Numbered from the stretch's first letter, positions 27,204 to 37,230 are shown. The stretch is DNA of 64,000 nucleotides from Gammaproteobacteria bacterium (GCA_029244985.1 JAQWQD010000028.1:30893-94892), one strand, 5' to 3'. Translations and numbers: made by a program. The notes: generated from the sequence alone by a model not told the origin.

Positions 27204-28784
27204 TTAAATGCCGAGAAAACCCTTGGCTTCGGTTACTTCGCTAAGGCTGTCATCCTGCCATAGAGTGTAAAAAGCCTGATAACTTTGTCGGGCATTCTGG
27301 GCGTCATCCATGCCGGCGTAACTTCTTGCTGCTCCTAGTAGTGCTCGCGGCCGGTTTGCCATGCGGCCTAGAGAGGCCTCATAAAGTTCTGCTGCTTTTC
27401 CGTGATTTCCCATCTCTAGCAACATGTCGCCAGCTAGTTCGTGAACCGGCTTTAGTGGGCTTGCTGCGCCTCTTGGAGGTGATTGATTTTCAGCAATCGA
27501 TACCGCGTCCATAATCATAGAGATTGCCTCATCTTCCTGCCCTTTCTTAAACTTAGTCAGAGCTCTCACTTCCGTGGCTATAAGGCTAAGAGAAGTATTG
27601 TTGGGGCTCTGAGAAGAAAGCTCTTCTAGTCTATCTGAAACCGATTGCGCTAGATCAAGGTTCCCTAGGTTCGCAGCACTCAAGCCAAGCGCTAATAATT
27701 CATCAGCATTTAACGAATCTGTCAGCTCGTAAGTATCCCATTTCTCAGTCTCTATTATGTGGCGCGCTTTCATAGTTTTGAGGGTACCTGTTGATCTTGG
27801 ATCTCCATTCTTCTCCAAAACTTCACTTGCTCTCCCTATCCACATGTTAGATCGGTCAAAATCTCCGCGCTGAAGGTCTCCGTATTGTCCCCAGTCAGAT
27901 GAATGGTTTTGGTCACCAGCAGCATCACCGGGCTCCCAAAGATCCCAGCCTGCCTGGAAGGCGGAATCATTCCATTCAGATACCCTGTCCCACATGCCAT
28001 GTTGAATAAAGATATGCGTGGGCATATGGCGCGCGTGAGATACCGCGGGAGCAATACTTGCGTATTTTTCTGCAGCCGTCAGCGCTAAGGGGGCGTAGGT
28101 AGGGTGGTCGAACGAGTGGATTATGTAGTGAGCAGCACCCGGATGGTTAGGGTTTTCTCGAAACAAATCCATTGCGATTGCTCCAGCCCTCATGCTGATT
28201 TCTGTGCCTGACTCTGTGAGGAAGTTATTTAGCACTCGATCGTCTTCAGAGACAGTTGCGCCACTTAACATAGATACTGCTGTAAAGGCGGCTACTTCTC
28301 GGTCTTGAGGAAAATCTTCATAGAGGTCCAGCATGGCATACATCCATGCCAACCTTTTATCGCCCAGAGAACCTTCCGTAAATGCAAATGCCTCTGCCGC
28401 TCTTACAAATCCTTTTTCCCTAGCTGTCGGTGCTTTTGACAATCTTTCTTCTGAAGTTGAACCAAGGCGATTCAATGTTTCTTTAGGCGAATCAGGGTCT
28501 TGCAGAACCGGTATTAAAGGGTGGTTGTAAGTTAAAGATTCCCCCCAATAAGCAAGAGCAAAATCAGGATCAATTTCCTGGGCTTTACGGAATTCACCCC
28601 TAGCTTGCTTCCAGCCAAAACTATGTAGATATCCGACTCCCAGCGTGAAGTGTTGCTGAGCTTCCCCTGAGGCGGAAGTTGGGAAGTCGAAAGTCCCTAC
28701 TTGTTCGAGTTCCGCACCGAGTGCATTTGCAGAGAATGTCCCGCAAAGCAGAATGGATAAAACCAAATTGATGCAGTTTTTCAT
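27204..28784 (-). CDS. Exported TPR-repeat protein of the SoxC/SoxD-like operon
   Basis: 526 residues with a signal peptide (MKNCINLVLSILLCGTFSANALGAE) and several tetratricopeptide repeats, for example GYLHSFGWKQARGEFRKAQE (~50-85), ALGLSAANLGNLDLAQSVSD (~375-410) and a C-terminal run near 450-520. The centre (HARHMPTHIFIQHGMWDRV) is a conserved block of this protein group and includes several histidines. It ends 19 bases before the SoxC-like gene and is first in that operon, so it may scaffold or help assemble the dehydrogenase. The function is not known. Confidence 0.75.
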   Translation of the reverse strand: MKNCINLVLSILLCGTFSANALGAELEQVGTFDFPTSASGEAQQHFTLGVGYLHSFGWKQARGEFRKAQEIDPDFALAYWGESLTYNHPLIPVLQDPDSPKETLNRLGSTSEERLSKAPTAREKGFVRAAEAFAFTEGSLGDKRLAWMYAMLDLYEDFPQDREVAAFTAVSMLSGATVSEDDRVLNNFLTESGTEISMRAGAIAMDLFRENPNHPGAAHYIIHSFDHPTYAPLALTAAEKYASIAPAVSHARHMPTHIFIQHGMWDRVSEWNDSAFQAGWDLWEPGDAAGDQNHSSDWGQYGDLQRGDFDRSNMWIGRASEVLEKNGDPRSTGTLKTMKARHIIETEKWDTYELTDSLNADELLALGLSAANLGNLDLAQSVSDRLEELSSQSPNNTSLSLIATEVRALTKFKKGQEDEAISMIMDAVSIAENQSPPRGAASPLKPVHELAGDMLLEMGNHGKAAELYEASLGRMANRPRALLGAARSYAGMDDAQNARQSYQAFYTLWQDDSLSEVTEAKGFLGI

Positions 28785-29034
28785 GATCTACCCTCTAGTA
28801 TAAATATTCCAATATGTAAGTTAGCTAAGCCTTGCAATCAATGATCTCTGGGTTGCAAAAACAACTCCTAACGCAGGCTAGCCGATACCTTAACCATCAT
28901 TTTGACAGGAACTATGCTCTATGAGAAGGGTATTGGCGGTTTCAGTAACGTAGTTTTCAGACTTGCACGACTTCCGGCTTAAAATTAGCGCTCAGGATAT
29001 TCCAGAGAACTATTTATGAATTGGCGGAGATTAT

Positions 29035-29658
29035 TTAAATGCCATGAATTCCGGTAACTTTTTTTACAGATTCTCGCTGCCGCATACGTTTGTGGTGTTT
29101 GTGTATTTTTGGAAAATCTTCAATATTAACTTTATCTCCAGCAAGCCAGGTTGAAATACAAAACACATAACAATCACAGACACTAAAGTTTTCACCCAGC
29201 ACCCAGGGGCCAGAAAACATTTCCTTTTCGATTAAAGTGAAAGATTCGGCCATGGTTTTTGGCACTTTTGCCTTCATTGCTGCTTGGGATACTTTGTCTT
29301 CATCTTCCACCCATCTATTACCTCTAATCTTATGCGCATGATTTACATGAACAGTTGAGCTGAGGTAATTGTTAAAGGCCTGCATTTTGGCGAACTGGAA
29401 GTGATCATTTAGCGGAGCTAATTTTGCCTTGGGGTATGTTTGCGCGATGTAAACCAAAATCGCAGGTGTTTCGGTGATTATCCCGTGTTTAGTTGCGAGA
29501 GCAGGTACGCGGCCCTTGGGATTAACATTTAAATAATCATTTGATTGCTGTTCTGTTGTTGAAAAATCTAATTCATGTAGGTCGTAATCTGCCCCTGCTT
29601 CTTCTAGAGCAATTTGAGAAGCCACAGAAACAGTCTTTAATGCATAATAAAAAATCAT
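29035..29658 (-). CDS. Glutathione S-transferase
   Basis: 207 residues of the cytosolic GST fold: a thioredoxin-like N-terminal domain (~1-78; QIALEEAGADYDLHELDF, NPKGRVPAL with the cis-proline, TETPAILVYIA with the glutathione gamma-glutamyl site) and an all-helical C-terminal domain. The frame is open 37 codons further upstream, but those residues do not look like GST and the ATG at 29658 (MIFYYALKTVSVAS) matches family starts. It would conjugate or reduce using glutathione in the cytoplasm. It lies about 130 bases downstream of the GMC oxidoreductase; an AT-rich TATATAA before it suggests its own promoter. Confidence 0.87.
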   Translation of the reverse strand: MIFYYALKTVSVASQIALEEAGADYDLHELDFSTTEQQSNDYLNVNPKGRVPALATKHGIITETPAILVYIAQTYPKAKLAPLNDHFQFAKMQAFNNYLSSTVHVNHAHKIRGNRWVEDEDKVSQAAMKAKVPKTMAESFTLIEKEMFSGPWVLGENFSVCDCYVFCISTWLAGDKVNIEDFPKIHKHHKRMRQRESVKKVTGIHGI

Positions 29659-29787
29659 AGTTTGAGCTACTTTTAGTAAGTTTGAGACCTTCGTTTTATA
29701 TACAATATCATTATGAGTGAAATTGTCGATTTCGTTTACACTCAAATATGGATGGAGAAATTTTTCCAAGTGTCTCCACTTAGTGTT

Positions 29788-31407
29788 TTAATTTTCCTTT
29801 TTGCTTTTTAAAATAAATTCTGCCCCTTTCTCTGCGATCATTACCGTTGGCGCATTCGTGTTGCCCGAGGTTATGCGCGGCATTACAGAAGCGTCTATTA
29901 CTCTCAAATTTTTGATACCATGAACCTGCAGTCGATCATTAACCACTGCCATATTATCATTACCCATCTTACAGGTTCCCACTGGATGAAAAATAGTAGT
30001 ACCTAGATCTCTTGCTGCGCTTAACAGTTGTTCATCCGTTTGAATGTCTGAACCTGGTTTTAATTCTTTTGGTTTGAATTTTTCTAGTGCTTTAGCAGCC
30101 ATTATTTTTCTGGTGAATTGCAACCCTCTCACTGCTACAGTTTCATCTTCAGAAGTAGAGAGATAATTTAGAGAAATCGCCGGGTAGTCTTCTGCATTGC
30201 GGGTTTTTATTCGCACATGCCCGCGACTACTTGGGCGTAAGTTACATACAGAGGGTGTTATCGCATTAAATGTATGTAATGGGTCGCCAAACTTATCCAA
30301 AGACAGTGGTTGTACATGCCATTCTATATTTGCAGACGGCTGATCAGGATCACTCTTTGCAAATGCGCCCAATTGTGACGGAGGCATGGTCAGCGGACCA
30401 GACTTAAAGAACAGGTATTCGGCACCCATGGCCAGTTTTCCAAATAAGGAGTTTGCTCTTTGGTTCAGAGTCACTGTGTTTTTTACTTCGTAAACGCTGC
30501 GGACTTGTAAGTGGTCATGCAGGTTCTCACCCACGCCAGCTAATTCGGCGCGCACTGTTATTTCCTTCCCTTGCAATAGTTTGCCTGAGCCAATTCCTGA
30601 TAATTGCAGTAGCTGTGGTGATCCAATAGCGCCTGCAGCTAGCAGCACTTCTTGATGAGCATGGAATAAATGCGATGGATTATTTCCAACTCGTGCATGA
30701 ATACCAGTAGCTTGCAATTGGCCCGTATGGGTCGAAAATTCGATCCGTTCTACGTGTGCATGAGTCAGAACAGTTAGATTGGGGCGATTAGCAGCAGGGC
30801 GCAAATAAGCTTTGGTTGCACTCCAACGCTTACCTCTTCGTTGATTCATTTGAAAATAGGCATTGCCAAAGTTATCACCGCGATTAAATTCAGCAATTTT
30901 TGGAATACCACTTTGTTCTGCGGCTTCGCGCCATGCGTCAAGGATTTCCCAGTTCACTCTTCGTTCTTCTACTCTGAGCTCTCCGCCACTTCCATGAAAC
31001 GTCCCTGCGCCATGCTGGTAATCTTCAGATTTTTTAAAAATTGGCAAGACTTCGTCCCAGCTCCAGCCCCGGTTTCCCAAATCTGCCCAGTGATCATAGT
31101 CACTTTTCTGGCCGCGCATATAAATCATCGCGTTAATAGAGGAGCAGCCACCTAAGACTTTGCCTCTTGCATAACCTATTGTTCTGCCATTTAACCCTGG
31201 ATCAGGTTCAGTCTGATAGCACCAGTCAGTTCGCGTATTGCCAATGGTGTACAGATAACCAACTGGGATATCAATCCAGAAATAATTATCCTTGTCGCCT
31301 GCTTCTAACAATAGCACTTCGGTCTGAGGGTTTGCTGAAAGTCTGTTAGCAAGCACACACCCTGCCGTGCCAGCCCCAACGATTATATAGTCATATTCTT
31401 TTGTCAT
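29788..31407 (-). CDS. GMC family FAD-dependent oxidoreductase
   Basis: 539 residues of the glucose-methanol-choline oxidoreductase family, in the choline/alcohol dehydrogenase group. The FAD-binding Rossmann motif is DYIIVGAGTAGCVLANRL at the N-terminus; YARGKVLGGCSSINAMIYMR is GMC signature 1, and GAIGSPQLLQLSGIG is signature 2. The C-terminal HPVGTCKMG and ITSGNTNAPTVMIAEKGA carry the active-site His and Asn. It oxidises an alcohol, but the substrate is not readable. It starts nine bases after the metallophosphoesterase stop and so belongs to the same transcript. Confidence 0.93.
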   Translation of the reverse strand: MTKEYDYIIVGAGTAGCVLANRLSANPQTEVLLLEAGDKDNYFWIDIPVGYLYTIGNTRTDWCYQTEPDPGLNGRTIGYARGKVLGGCSSINAMIYMRGQKSDYDHWADLGNRGWSWDEVLPIFKKSEDYQHGAGTFHGSGGELRVEERRVNWEILDAWREAAEQSGIPKIAEFNRGDNFGNAYFQMNQRRGKRWSATKAYLRPAANRPNLTVLTHAHVERIEFSTHTGQLQATGIHARVGNNPSHLFHAHQEVLLAAGAIGSPQLLQLSGIGSGKLLQGKEITVRAELAGVGENLHDHLQVRSVYEVKNTVTLNQRANSLFGKLAMGAEYLFFKSGPLTMPPSQLGAFAKSDPDQPSANIEWHVQPLSLDKFGDPLHTFNAITPSVCNLRPSSRGHVRIKTRNAEDYPAISLNYLSTSEDETVAVRGLQFTRKIMAAKALEKFKPKELKPGSDIQTDEQLLSAARDLGTTIFHPVGTCKMGNDNMAVVNDRLQVHGIKNLRVIDASVMPRITSGNTNAPTVMIAEKGAEFILKSKKEN

Positions 31408-31416
31408 AGATTGTAA

Positions 31417-33105
31417 TTAATCGTTTGTAATTTCAAAACTAAATGTACCTTGCTGGATTTGACCGAATTCATCTGTACTCGATACAACGATGTGATGAAG
31501 CCCAATATTAAGACCAGCAGGGAGAGGTAGTTCCCAGATATGAGATGAGCGATCTGGAGTAGGGTAAGCGTCATCAGAGTTAAGAAACTCCTCAAAAAGT
31601 AACTCAATAAAAGGGTCGGTTCTCACTGTATAAGTCATTAGTTGGTCAGCGGCACCATCAAGTGAGGCCCAAACCATATCTCTTACCCCGCCATCAAATA
31701 AATTTACTACGATTTTGGTATCATCTGAGAGAGAGCCGCGGTGAATGCTGCTACCTTCTGCTTGGTCAATAATCGGATCTAACATAATTCGCATTCTGTT
31801 AGTTCCGTCTGGGCCAGAAGGAAAAGGTATAAATTCTGGGGTTAGCTTCGTATTATTAAATTTAAGTACGTAAAACCCATTCGGATTGCCGTCTTCCATC
31901 ATTGCATCTCGCACACCTCGCAGATCTTTTGGACCCCTAACCCAACCACTGCCTCGAACTTCAGCGAGCGTATGGGCAATCCAGGGAGAGCCAGTCCAGC
32001 CATGATTATGATTCACTTCAACCTTAAAGCTGTTACTGGTGTCATGCCCTGCTAAACCATATATATGCTCAAAAGGCTCAAGTATTTGGAGTAATTCAGA
32101 GAAATTCTCTGTATTCGGGCCTGTCGTTGGTTCGGAGATGCCATCGTTTGCTTCCGCAATTAAAGGAATGTGGCTCGCGATCACCAGCAATTTTTCTGGT
32201 GGAATATGGTTAAGATCACTTTGTAACCATTGCAATTGAATTGGATTGATATAGCCACGGTATTCGCTACGACCGAAATCTTTGCCTTCGCCTGCATACT
32301 CAACATTATTGAGCATCACGAAATGCACATTACCGTAATCGAAGGAGTAATAGGTAGGGCCAAAATGTTTTTTGTAAGTTTCATTAGCAAAATATCCATT
32401 CGGCGATTCAAAGTTCATGTCATGATTGCCGGGTAAATACCACTGTGGAATATCCATTAAACCCATCATGGCTTTATGGCGCTCGTAAAGATCTAAATTA
32501 TCGAACACAACATCCCCAACTGTTAGACCAAATTTTACGCCATAAGGGTTCCCAATTAATGGATTCACTAATTCTTCTCGCACCATATCTTGACCAGTCC
32601 CGTACTGGGCTTGGGTATCAGCAAAAGCATGGGCTAAAAAATTTTCGTTAGCCATGGTAGATGGAAATAGTGGGAAATCTATTGAGTCGGGTAAGATCCC
32701 AGTGGGTTCAATTACTGGCCAAAGCCATTCTACTGAAGTTCCAGTAATCTCATTTGGTGTCCCATTAGGGTAATGGCGATAGAAGAATTGTGGGATATTG
32801 TTCTCATCAACAGGGGTGGAGTAGTCTGCAGGTTTAGATATAAATAATATTTCAGTCGGGGCAAGACTAATTTGGTAGTCGCCAGCGCTATCCGTAAGTA
32901 CAGTATTGCAGCCGTTTGATACCACCACTCCAGCGACACCAAATTCAACCGGCTCTTTTAGTAAATTCTGATTTGCGTCAAGAAAGACTGTTCCCCGCGC
33001 AATTTCGGCGTCTGCTCGCGTATTATTGCACTGGGCTAACACCACGCTACTTGCAAATATCACAGAACAAGAAGATAGAATCAAAAATGAAAGCTTGATA
33101 GACAT
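31417..33105 (-). CDS. Exported calcineurin-like metallophosphoesterase
   Basis: 562 residues: a signal peptide (to VVLAQ), an N-terminal SdrD/CNA-B-like beta domain (~35-130; GTVFLDANQNLLKEPVEFGV and TDSAGDYQISL), a calcineurin-type phosphoesterase core (~140-400) and a C-terminal beta domain. Metal motifs are GDVVFDN, PGNHD, IASHIPL and GLAGHDT. The first motif, normally D-x-H, appears as FADTQ, so one metal ligand may be replaced. It resembles the MetallophosN/MetallophosC family of exported phosphoesterases. It lies between the HSL-type hydrolase and the GMC oxidoreductase on the same strand. Confidence 0.88.
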   Translation of the reverse strand: MSIKLSFLILSSCSVIFASSVVLAQCNNTRADAEIARGTVFLDANQNLLKEPVEFGVAGVVVSNGCNTVLTDSAGDYQISLAPTEILFISKPADYSTPVDENNIPQFFYRHYPNGTPNEITGTSVEWLWPVIEPTGILPDSIDFPLFPSTMANENFLAHAFADTQAQYGTGQDMVREELVNPLIGNPYGVKFGLTVGDVVFDNLDLYERHKAMMGLMDIPQWYLPGNHDMNFESPNGYFANETYKKHFGPTYYSFDYGNVHFVMLNNVEYAGEGKDFGRSEYRGYINPIQLQWLQSDLNHIPPEKLLVIASHIPLIAEANDGISEPTTGPNTENFSELLQILEPFEHIYGLAGHDTSNSFKVEVNHNHGWTGSPWIAHTLAEVRGSGWVRGPKDLRGVRDAMMEDGNPNGFYVLKFNNTKLTPEFIPFPSGPDGTNRMRIMLDPIIDQAEGSSIHRGSLSDDTKIVVNLFDGGVRDMVWASLDGAADQLMTYTVRTDPFIELLFEEFLNSDDAYPTPDRSSHIWELPLPAGLNIGLHHIVVSSTDEFGQIQQGTFSFEITND

Positions 33106-33172
33106 AATGAATCTCTACCTCGGTTGAGGCTGACGCTTCAACTTAGTTGATAAAAAATGGCATAGCGCCAGA

Positions 33173-34108
33173 CTATGGCTCAAACGCCCGTTTTAGTTCG
33201 GCAGCACACTCATTTGTGGCCTCTTTGGCTTTGTCGAGTGCTCCTGGCATAGTGATGAAGCCATGGATCATGCCTTCGTAATGAGAATGTTTAACAGTTA
33301 TACCAGCCTGCATTAGTTTTTCCGCATAAGCACGATTTTCATCTTGCAGCGGGTCAAACCCTGCGCTAATAACTAACGCGGGTGGTAGGCCAGAGAGATC
33401 GTCGGCATTCAAAGGCGAAGCTTTCCAGTGTTTAATATCATCATCAGCAGAAAAATAGTGGTTATAAAACCAAGTTATAAGCTCATTGGTAAGGCGATAG
33501 CCTTTACCAAAGGTTTTATGGGAGTCGAAAGAGCAAGTCATGTCGGTACAGGGATAAATAAGTAATTGAAAAGCAATTTGAGGACTACCTGACTCCTTAG
33601 CTAAGAGCGATACAACTGCAGCCAAATTTCCTCCAGCGCTATCCCCGCCGATGGCTATCTTTTTTATATCAACGCCGATTGATTCTGTATTTTGTGAAAG
33701 CCATTTTGTTGCTGACCAAGCATCTTCCACAGCCGCCGGGTACTTATTCTCTGGCGCTAAGCGATAGTCAACAGAGGCCACGATACAGCCGGACTTAACA
33801 CACAAAGCACGACAGACATTATCGTGACTCTTTAATGAGCCTATGGTGTAGCCACCACCATGAAAGTAGATAAGTAAAGGTAGGCTCTCACTATCGTTAG
33901 GGCGATAAATCCAAATAGGAATATTGCCAGCTAGACCAGGTATGGATAATTCTTCAATACTAAATGGGTTAGGTGGTGTGCCTTTTACTAATTCACTAGT
34001 CTGGTCATAAATCGCTCTAGCTTCCGCCGCAGGATAGGCATTAAATGGTGAAGCGCCAGATTGTTCAACGCTGTCCAGGAGTGCCTTGGCTTGCAGATCT
34101 AAGGACAT
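33173..34108 (-). CDS. HSL-type alpha/beta hydrolase (esterase/lipase family IV)
   Basis: 311 residues of the hormone-sensitive-lipase-like family. HGGGYTIGS is the oxyanion motif, the nucleophile serine is in GGDSAGGNLA, the aspartate is in SAGFDPLQDENRAYA and the histidine is in GMIHGFITM. It hydrolyses short acyl esters in the cytoplasm; no signal peptide is seen. I prefer the ATG at 34108 to the TTG at 34120. It is the first gene of a minus-strand run with the phosphoesterase, GMC oxidoreductase and GST. Confidence 0.92.
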   Translation of the reverse strand: MSLDLQAKALLDSVEQSGASPFNAYPAAEARAIYDQTSELVKGTPPNPFSIEELSIPGLAGNIPIWIYRPNDSESLPLLIYFHGGGYTIGSLKSHDNVCRALCVKSGCIVASVDYRLAPENKYPAAVEDAWSATKWLSQNTESIGVDIKKIAIGGDSAGGNLAAVVSLLAKESGSPQIAFQLLIYPCTDMTCSFDSHKTFGKGYRLTNELITWFYNHYFSADDDIKHWKASPLNADDLSGLPPALVISAGFDPLQDENRAYAEKLMQAGITVKHSHYEGMIHGFITMPGALDKAKEATNECAAELKRAFEP

Positions 34109-34293
34109 AAAGGTATCCAAAATTCACTTCGTTAGAAATTAACTAATTTATAAACAGAATCTTAGTCTATCATCAGCTCAGTTAGCTATTCTATTGTGGC
34201 TTTTGTTAATAATGTACATCAAATAAGAATGTCTAAGTCTTCTTCTGGAAAGCAATCCTGTATATGCTTAAGCTTATTATTTGATGCTTTTGA

Positions 34294-35601
34294 ATGGATA
34301 TGATTTCTAGACTTCATAGAAGCTTACTTGCAACCTTTTCTTTGATTGGGGTTCTCTCTAATGGTTTTCATGCATTCGGTGCTGAGCCGGAAGAATTTAT
34401 CGCAGCGGCCGAATGGTTGGAGACGCAACAAAGGCAGAGGTTAGTGCCTACGGATAATATTTGGTGGACTGTCACGGGCCAACAAATGGCTTGGATGCAC
34501 AAGAATGTCCATCAACTTTTTCCAACAGTCAATGTCTATCGTGGAGGCCAAGTTAGTGAGTTAAAGACGGAACTTGATCCCGCTATTGCTGAAACTTCTG
34601 TTGATACCAGAAATGGAATAGTCTCTTTTGATAGGTTTCTCAGTAGTGATGCGACCACTACCTTGGGCATGGTAATTGTGCATAAAGGTAAAATAGTTTT
34701 TGAGTCTTATCCCCGCATGAAAGCCTATGAAAAGCCCATCTACTGGTCTGTTGCGAAAGTTATGCCGGCGCTACTAATTAGAATCTTCGAAGAACGGGGA
34801 TTAGTGGATACGGAAGAAATGATTCAACACTATATTCCCGAGCTCACTGCTTCAGGTTTTGCGGGCATATCCGTACGAAATATTCTCGATATGGCCACAG
34901 GTTTGGATTGTCAAGATGAATACACTGATAGGCAATCCTGTTATTACCAATATTCTATGGCGATAGGAGATGGTTATCGCGAGGAAGGCGCTCCTGATAA
35001 CCCTTATGATTTTCTTGAAAACCTTGAAGTAGCAAAACACGCCGACCAAGGGCAGCAATTTTCATATTCTGGAGTCAATACATTCATATTGGCATGGTTG
35101 ATAGAGAAAATTAGTGGAGAGTCTTTTCAAGATACTTTTACGCGAGAGGTGTGGAGAAAAATTGGTGCCGAATCCGATGCTTCGTTTCTTGCGTATCGTT
35201 ATGGTATCCCTCTGTCCCATGGAGGCTTCCTTTCTAATATGAGAGATATGGCTAGGTTTGGTTTGTTATTTACGCCTTCTTATTCTGTTGTCTCTGAAGA
35301 AAAAATAGTTTCAGAGGAAACTATTGATCAATTGTTAGAAAAGCCAAATCCAAATCTTGTTCGAGACGACGGCAGTCACAATGCTGCGCAGTGGGACTAT
35401 ATAGATGATGATGGGTTTATGATTAAAGGTGGTTGGGGAGGTCAGGGGCTGATCGTGAATCCGAGGCTTGATCTTGTAGCAGTTTATACTAGTTACTTTA
35501 AAGAAGATTACAGCCAAGAAAACCTAAGGCAGCCTCTACTGAAAATCTTGCGCGATAACTATTTAAACAATGAGCAAATAAGAAGTTCGACAAACCAATG
35601 A
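34294..35601 (+). CDS. Exported serine hydrolase, class C beta-lactamase fold
   Basis: 435 residues with a signal peptide (RSLLATFSLIGVLSNGFHAFGAE) and a beta-lactamase/esterase fold. The S-x-x-K nucleophile motif is in YWSVAKVMPALL, the tyrosine motif is YSGVNT and the third motif is KGGWGGQG. A conserved DMATGLDCQDEY follows the active-site helix. Such proteins usually cleave esters or D-amino-acid peptides rather than antibiotics. Two cysteines (CQDEYTDRQSC) may form a disulfide. Only 43 bases separate it from the thiolase-like gene, so co-transcription is possible. Confidence 0.88.
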   Translation: MDMISRLHRSLLATFSLIGVLSNGFHAFGAEPEEFIAAAEWLETQQRQRLVPTDNIWWTVTGQQMAWMHKNVHQLFPTVNVYRGGQVSELKTELDPAIAETSVDTRNGIVSFDRFLSSDATTTLGMVIVHKGKIVFESYPRMKAYEKPIYWSVAKVMPALLIRIFEERGLVDTEEMIQHYIPELTASGFAGISVRNILDMATGLDCQDEYTDRQSCYYQYSMAIGDGYREEGAPDNPYDFLENLEVAKHADQGQQFSYSGVNTFILAWLIEKISGESFQDTFTREVWRKIGAESDASFLAYRYGIPLSHGGFLSNMRDMARFGLLFTPSYSVVSEEKIVSEETIDQLLEKPNPNLVRDDGSHNAAQWDYIDDDGFMIKGGWGGQGLIVNPRLDLVAVYTSYFKEDYSQENLRQPLLKILRDNYLNNEQIRSSTNQ

Positions 35602-35644
35602 GTATAATTCTCATTCTTAATCTCTAATTTTTAAGGAATACGCA

Positions 35645-37183
35645 GTGGAAGAATCAACTCCTATACTAGTCGGGGGAGGTCAATTTACGGAAAAAGAGTT
35701 TTTGCCCGAACAGGCACAGCCTCCTTTGGGCATTGCTGCGGAAGCAGCTAAAGCTGCACTTGTCGACACAGGAATAGGTGAAATTATCGCAGCTGAGATT
35801 GATACTGTAGTTTCTATTCGAATTTTTCCTGACTCCACCAATCGGCCTCGATTACAGATTCCTTTTGGCCGTGCAGAAAACCCACCGCGAGCAGTCGCAC
35901 AGCGTATAGGTGCAAATCCAGTTAATGCAATTTATGGCAATGTTGGTGGGAATACACCTCAAAAATACATTAATGAAATGGCGGAACGCATTGCTGCAGG
36001 CGAAGTTAAAACAGTCCTACTTGCCGGTTCAGAAGCAATAAAGACCGCCCAAACGGCTATGCGTAATGACATTATGCTCGACTGGAAAGAAGAGTTTGAA
36101 GGGTCCCTGGAGGACAGAGGGCTAGGTGAGAAGTTAATGACCCCCCATGAATTCGCTCATGGAGTAGGCATACCTATCCAGACTTACCCCTTGTTTGAGA
36201 ATGCATTCAGACATCACAAAGGCTTGGATATTGAAGAGCATATGATGCAGATGGGGTCGGTGTTCGAAAATTTTTCTCGGGTAGCCGCGGCCAACCCTTA
36301 TTCTTTTTATGGCACCGCTCGTACAGCGACACAACTTGCCACAGTTACAAAAGAAAACAGGTTTATCAGTTTTCCCTATCCAAAATGGATGAATGCTATG
36401 GACGCAGTGAATCAAGGCGCTGCAGTGATTATGACTTCTGTTGGAAAGGCAAGGGATTTGGGGATAGATCCGGCGAAATGGGTCTTCCTCCATGGTTGCG
36501 CGGAGGCTAATGAAAAACTTATGGTGATGGATCGGGTTAATTACTATTCTGCTCCGGCGATTGGAGTTAACTGTAAACATGCCTTTGCCATGGCTGGTAT
36601 TAGCTTAGATGACATAAATTACTTCGATTTCTATTCCTGTTTTCCTTCAGCGGTAGAGTTGGCTTGTGAAGAACTCGGTTTAGCCTATGATGATCCAAGA
36701 GGCTTAACGGTGACAGGCGGTTTACCTTTCTTTGGTGGTCCGGGCAACAATTATTCAATGCATGCTATTGCCACGATGCTGCCTAAATTAAGAACTAACC
36801 CCAGACATTATGGCTGTGTCACAGCGAACGGTGGTTATCTTTCTAAACATGCGACAGGAATTTATTCGGCGAAACCAGTTGAGGGCAAATGGGAGCGAGA
36901 AAAGCCTAGTGCTTATCAAGGCGAAATAGATGCTCTGGCTAGCCCAGAATTCATCGAAACACCGAATGGCGCTGCTACCATAGAAACGTATACTGTGTGT
37001 TTTGCCCGTGGTATTCCAGAAAAAGGTATTGTCATTGGGCGTCTCGCAGATACTAATCAGCGATTCATAGCTAATACCCCCACAGATATTGATCTGTTAT
37101 TAAGTATGACAAAATCAGAACAAATAGGGAGATCTGGCACTGTTAAAAGCGTTGAGGGAATGAATCATTTTATTCCCGCTTAG
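35645..37183 (+). CDS. Thiolase-like protein (type 1) lacking the catalytic cysteines
   Basis: 512 residues of the thiolase superfamily with the extra C-terminal domain of thiolase-like protein type 1 (~420-500). These proteins are often annotated as acetyl-CoA acetyltransferase. The usual nucleophile block reads NAIYGNVGGNTPQ, with no cysteine where CGSG is expected; the GHP block reads GGPGNNYSMHA, and the C-terminal cysteine loop reads TANGGYLSKHATG. Normal thiolysis is therefore doubtful. It may bind CoA esters or carry out a different step. The start is GTG with AAGGA ahead. It is followed 47 bases later by an aldehyde dehydrogenase. Confidence 0.85.
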   Translation: MEESTPILVGGGQFTEKEFLPEQAQPPLGIAAEAAKAALVDTGIGEIIAAEIDTVVSIRIFPDSTNRPRLQIPFGRAENPPRAVAQRIGANPVNAIYGNVGGNTPQKYINEMAERIAAGEVKTVLLAGSEAIKTAQTAMRNDIMLDWKEEFEGSLEDRGLGEKLMTPHEFAHGVGIPIQTYPLFENAFRHHKGLDIEEHMMQMGSVFENFSRVAAANPYSFYGTARTATQLATVTKENRFISFPYPKWMNAMDAVNQGAAVIMTSVGKARDLGIDPAKWVFLHGCAEANEKLMVMDRVNYYSAPAIGVNCKHAFAMAGISLDDINYFDFYSCFPSAVELACEELGLAYDDPRGLTVTGGLPFFGGPGNNYSMHAIATMLPKLRTNPRHYGCVTANGGYLSKHATGIYSAKPVEGKWEREKPSAYQGEIDALASPEFIETPNGAATIETYTVCFARGIPEKGIVIGRLADTNQRFIANTPTDIDLLLSMTKSEQIGRSGTVKSVEGMNHFIPA

Positions 37184-37230
37184 TCTTTTCTATTTGATCT
37201 AAACGTTTTAGTAAAAGAAGGATTGCTGCT

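Noticed and set aside
29659..29769. N-terminal 37-residue extension of the GST
   Set aside because: It does not resemble the GST fold; the internal ATG begins exactly where the family starts, and an AT-rich promoter-like stretch lies within the extension.
34294..35601. Class C beta-lactamase resistance gene
   Set aside because: The S-x-x-K fold is common to esterases and peptidases; the motifs and neighbours do not indicate AmpC.
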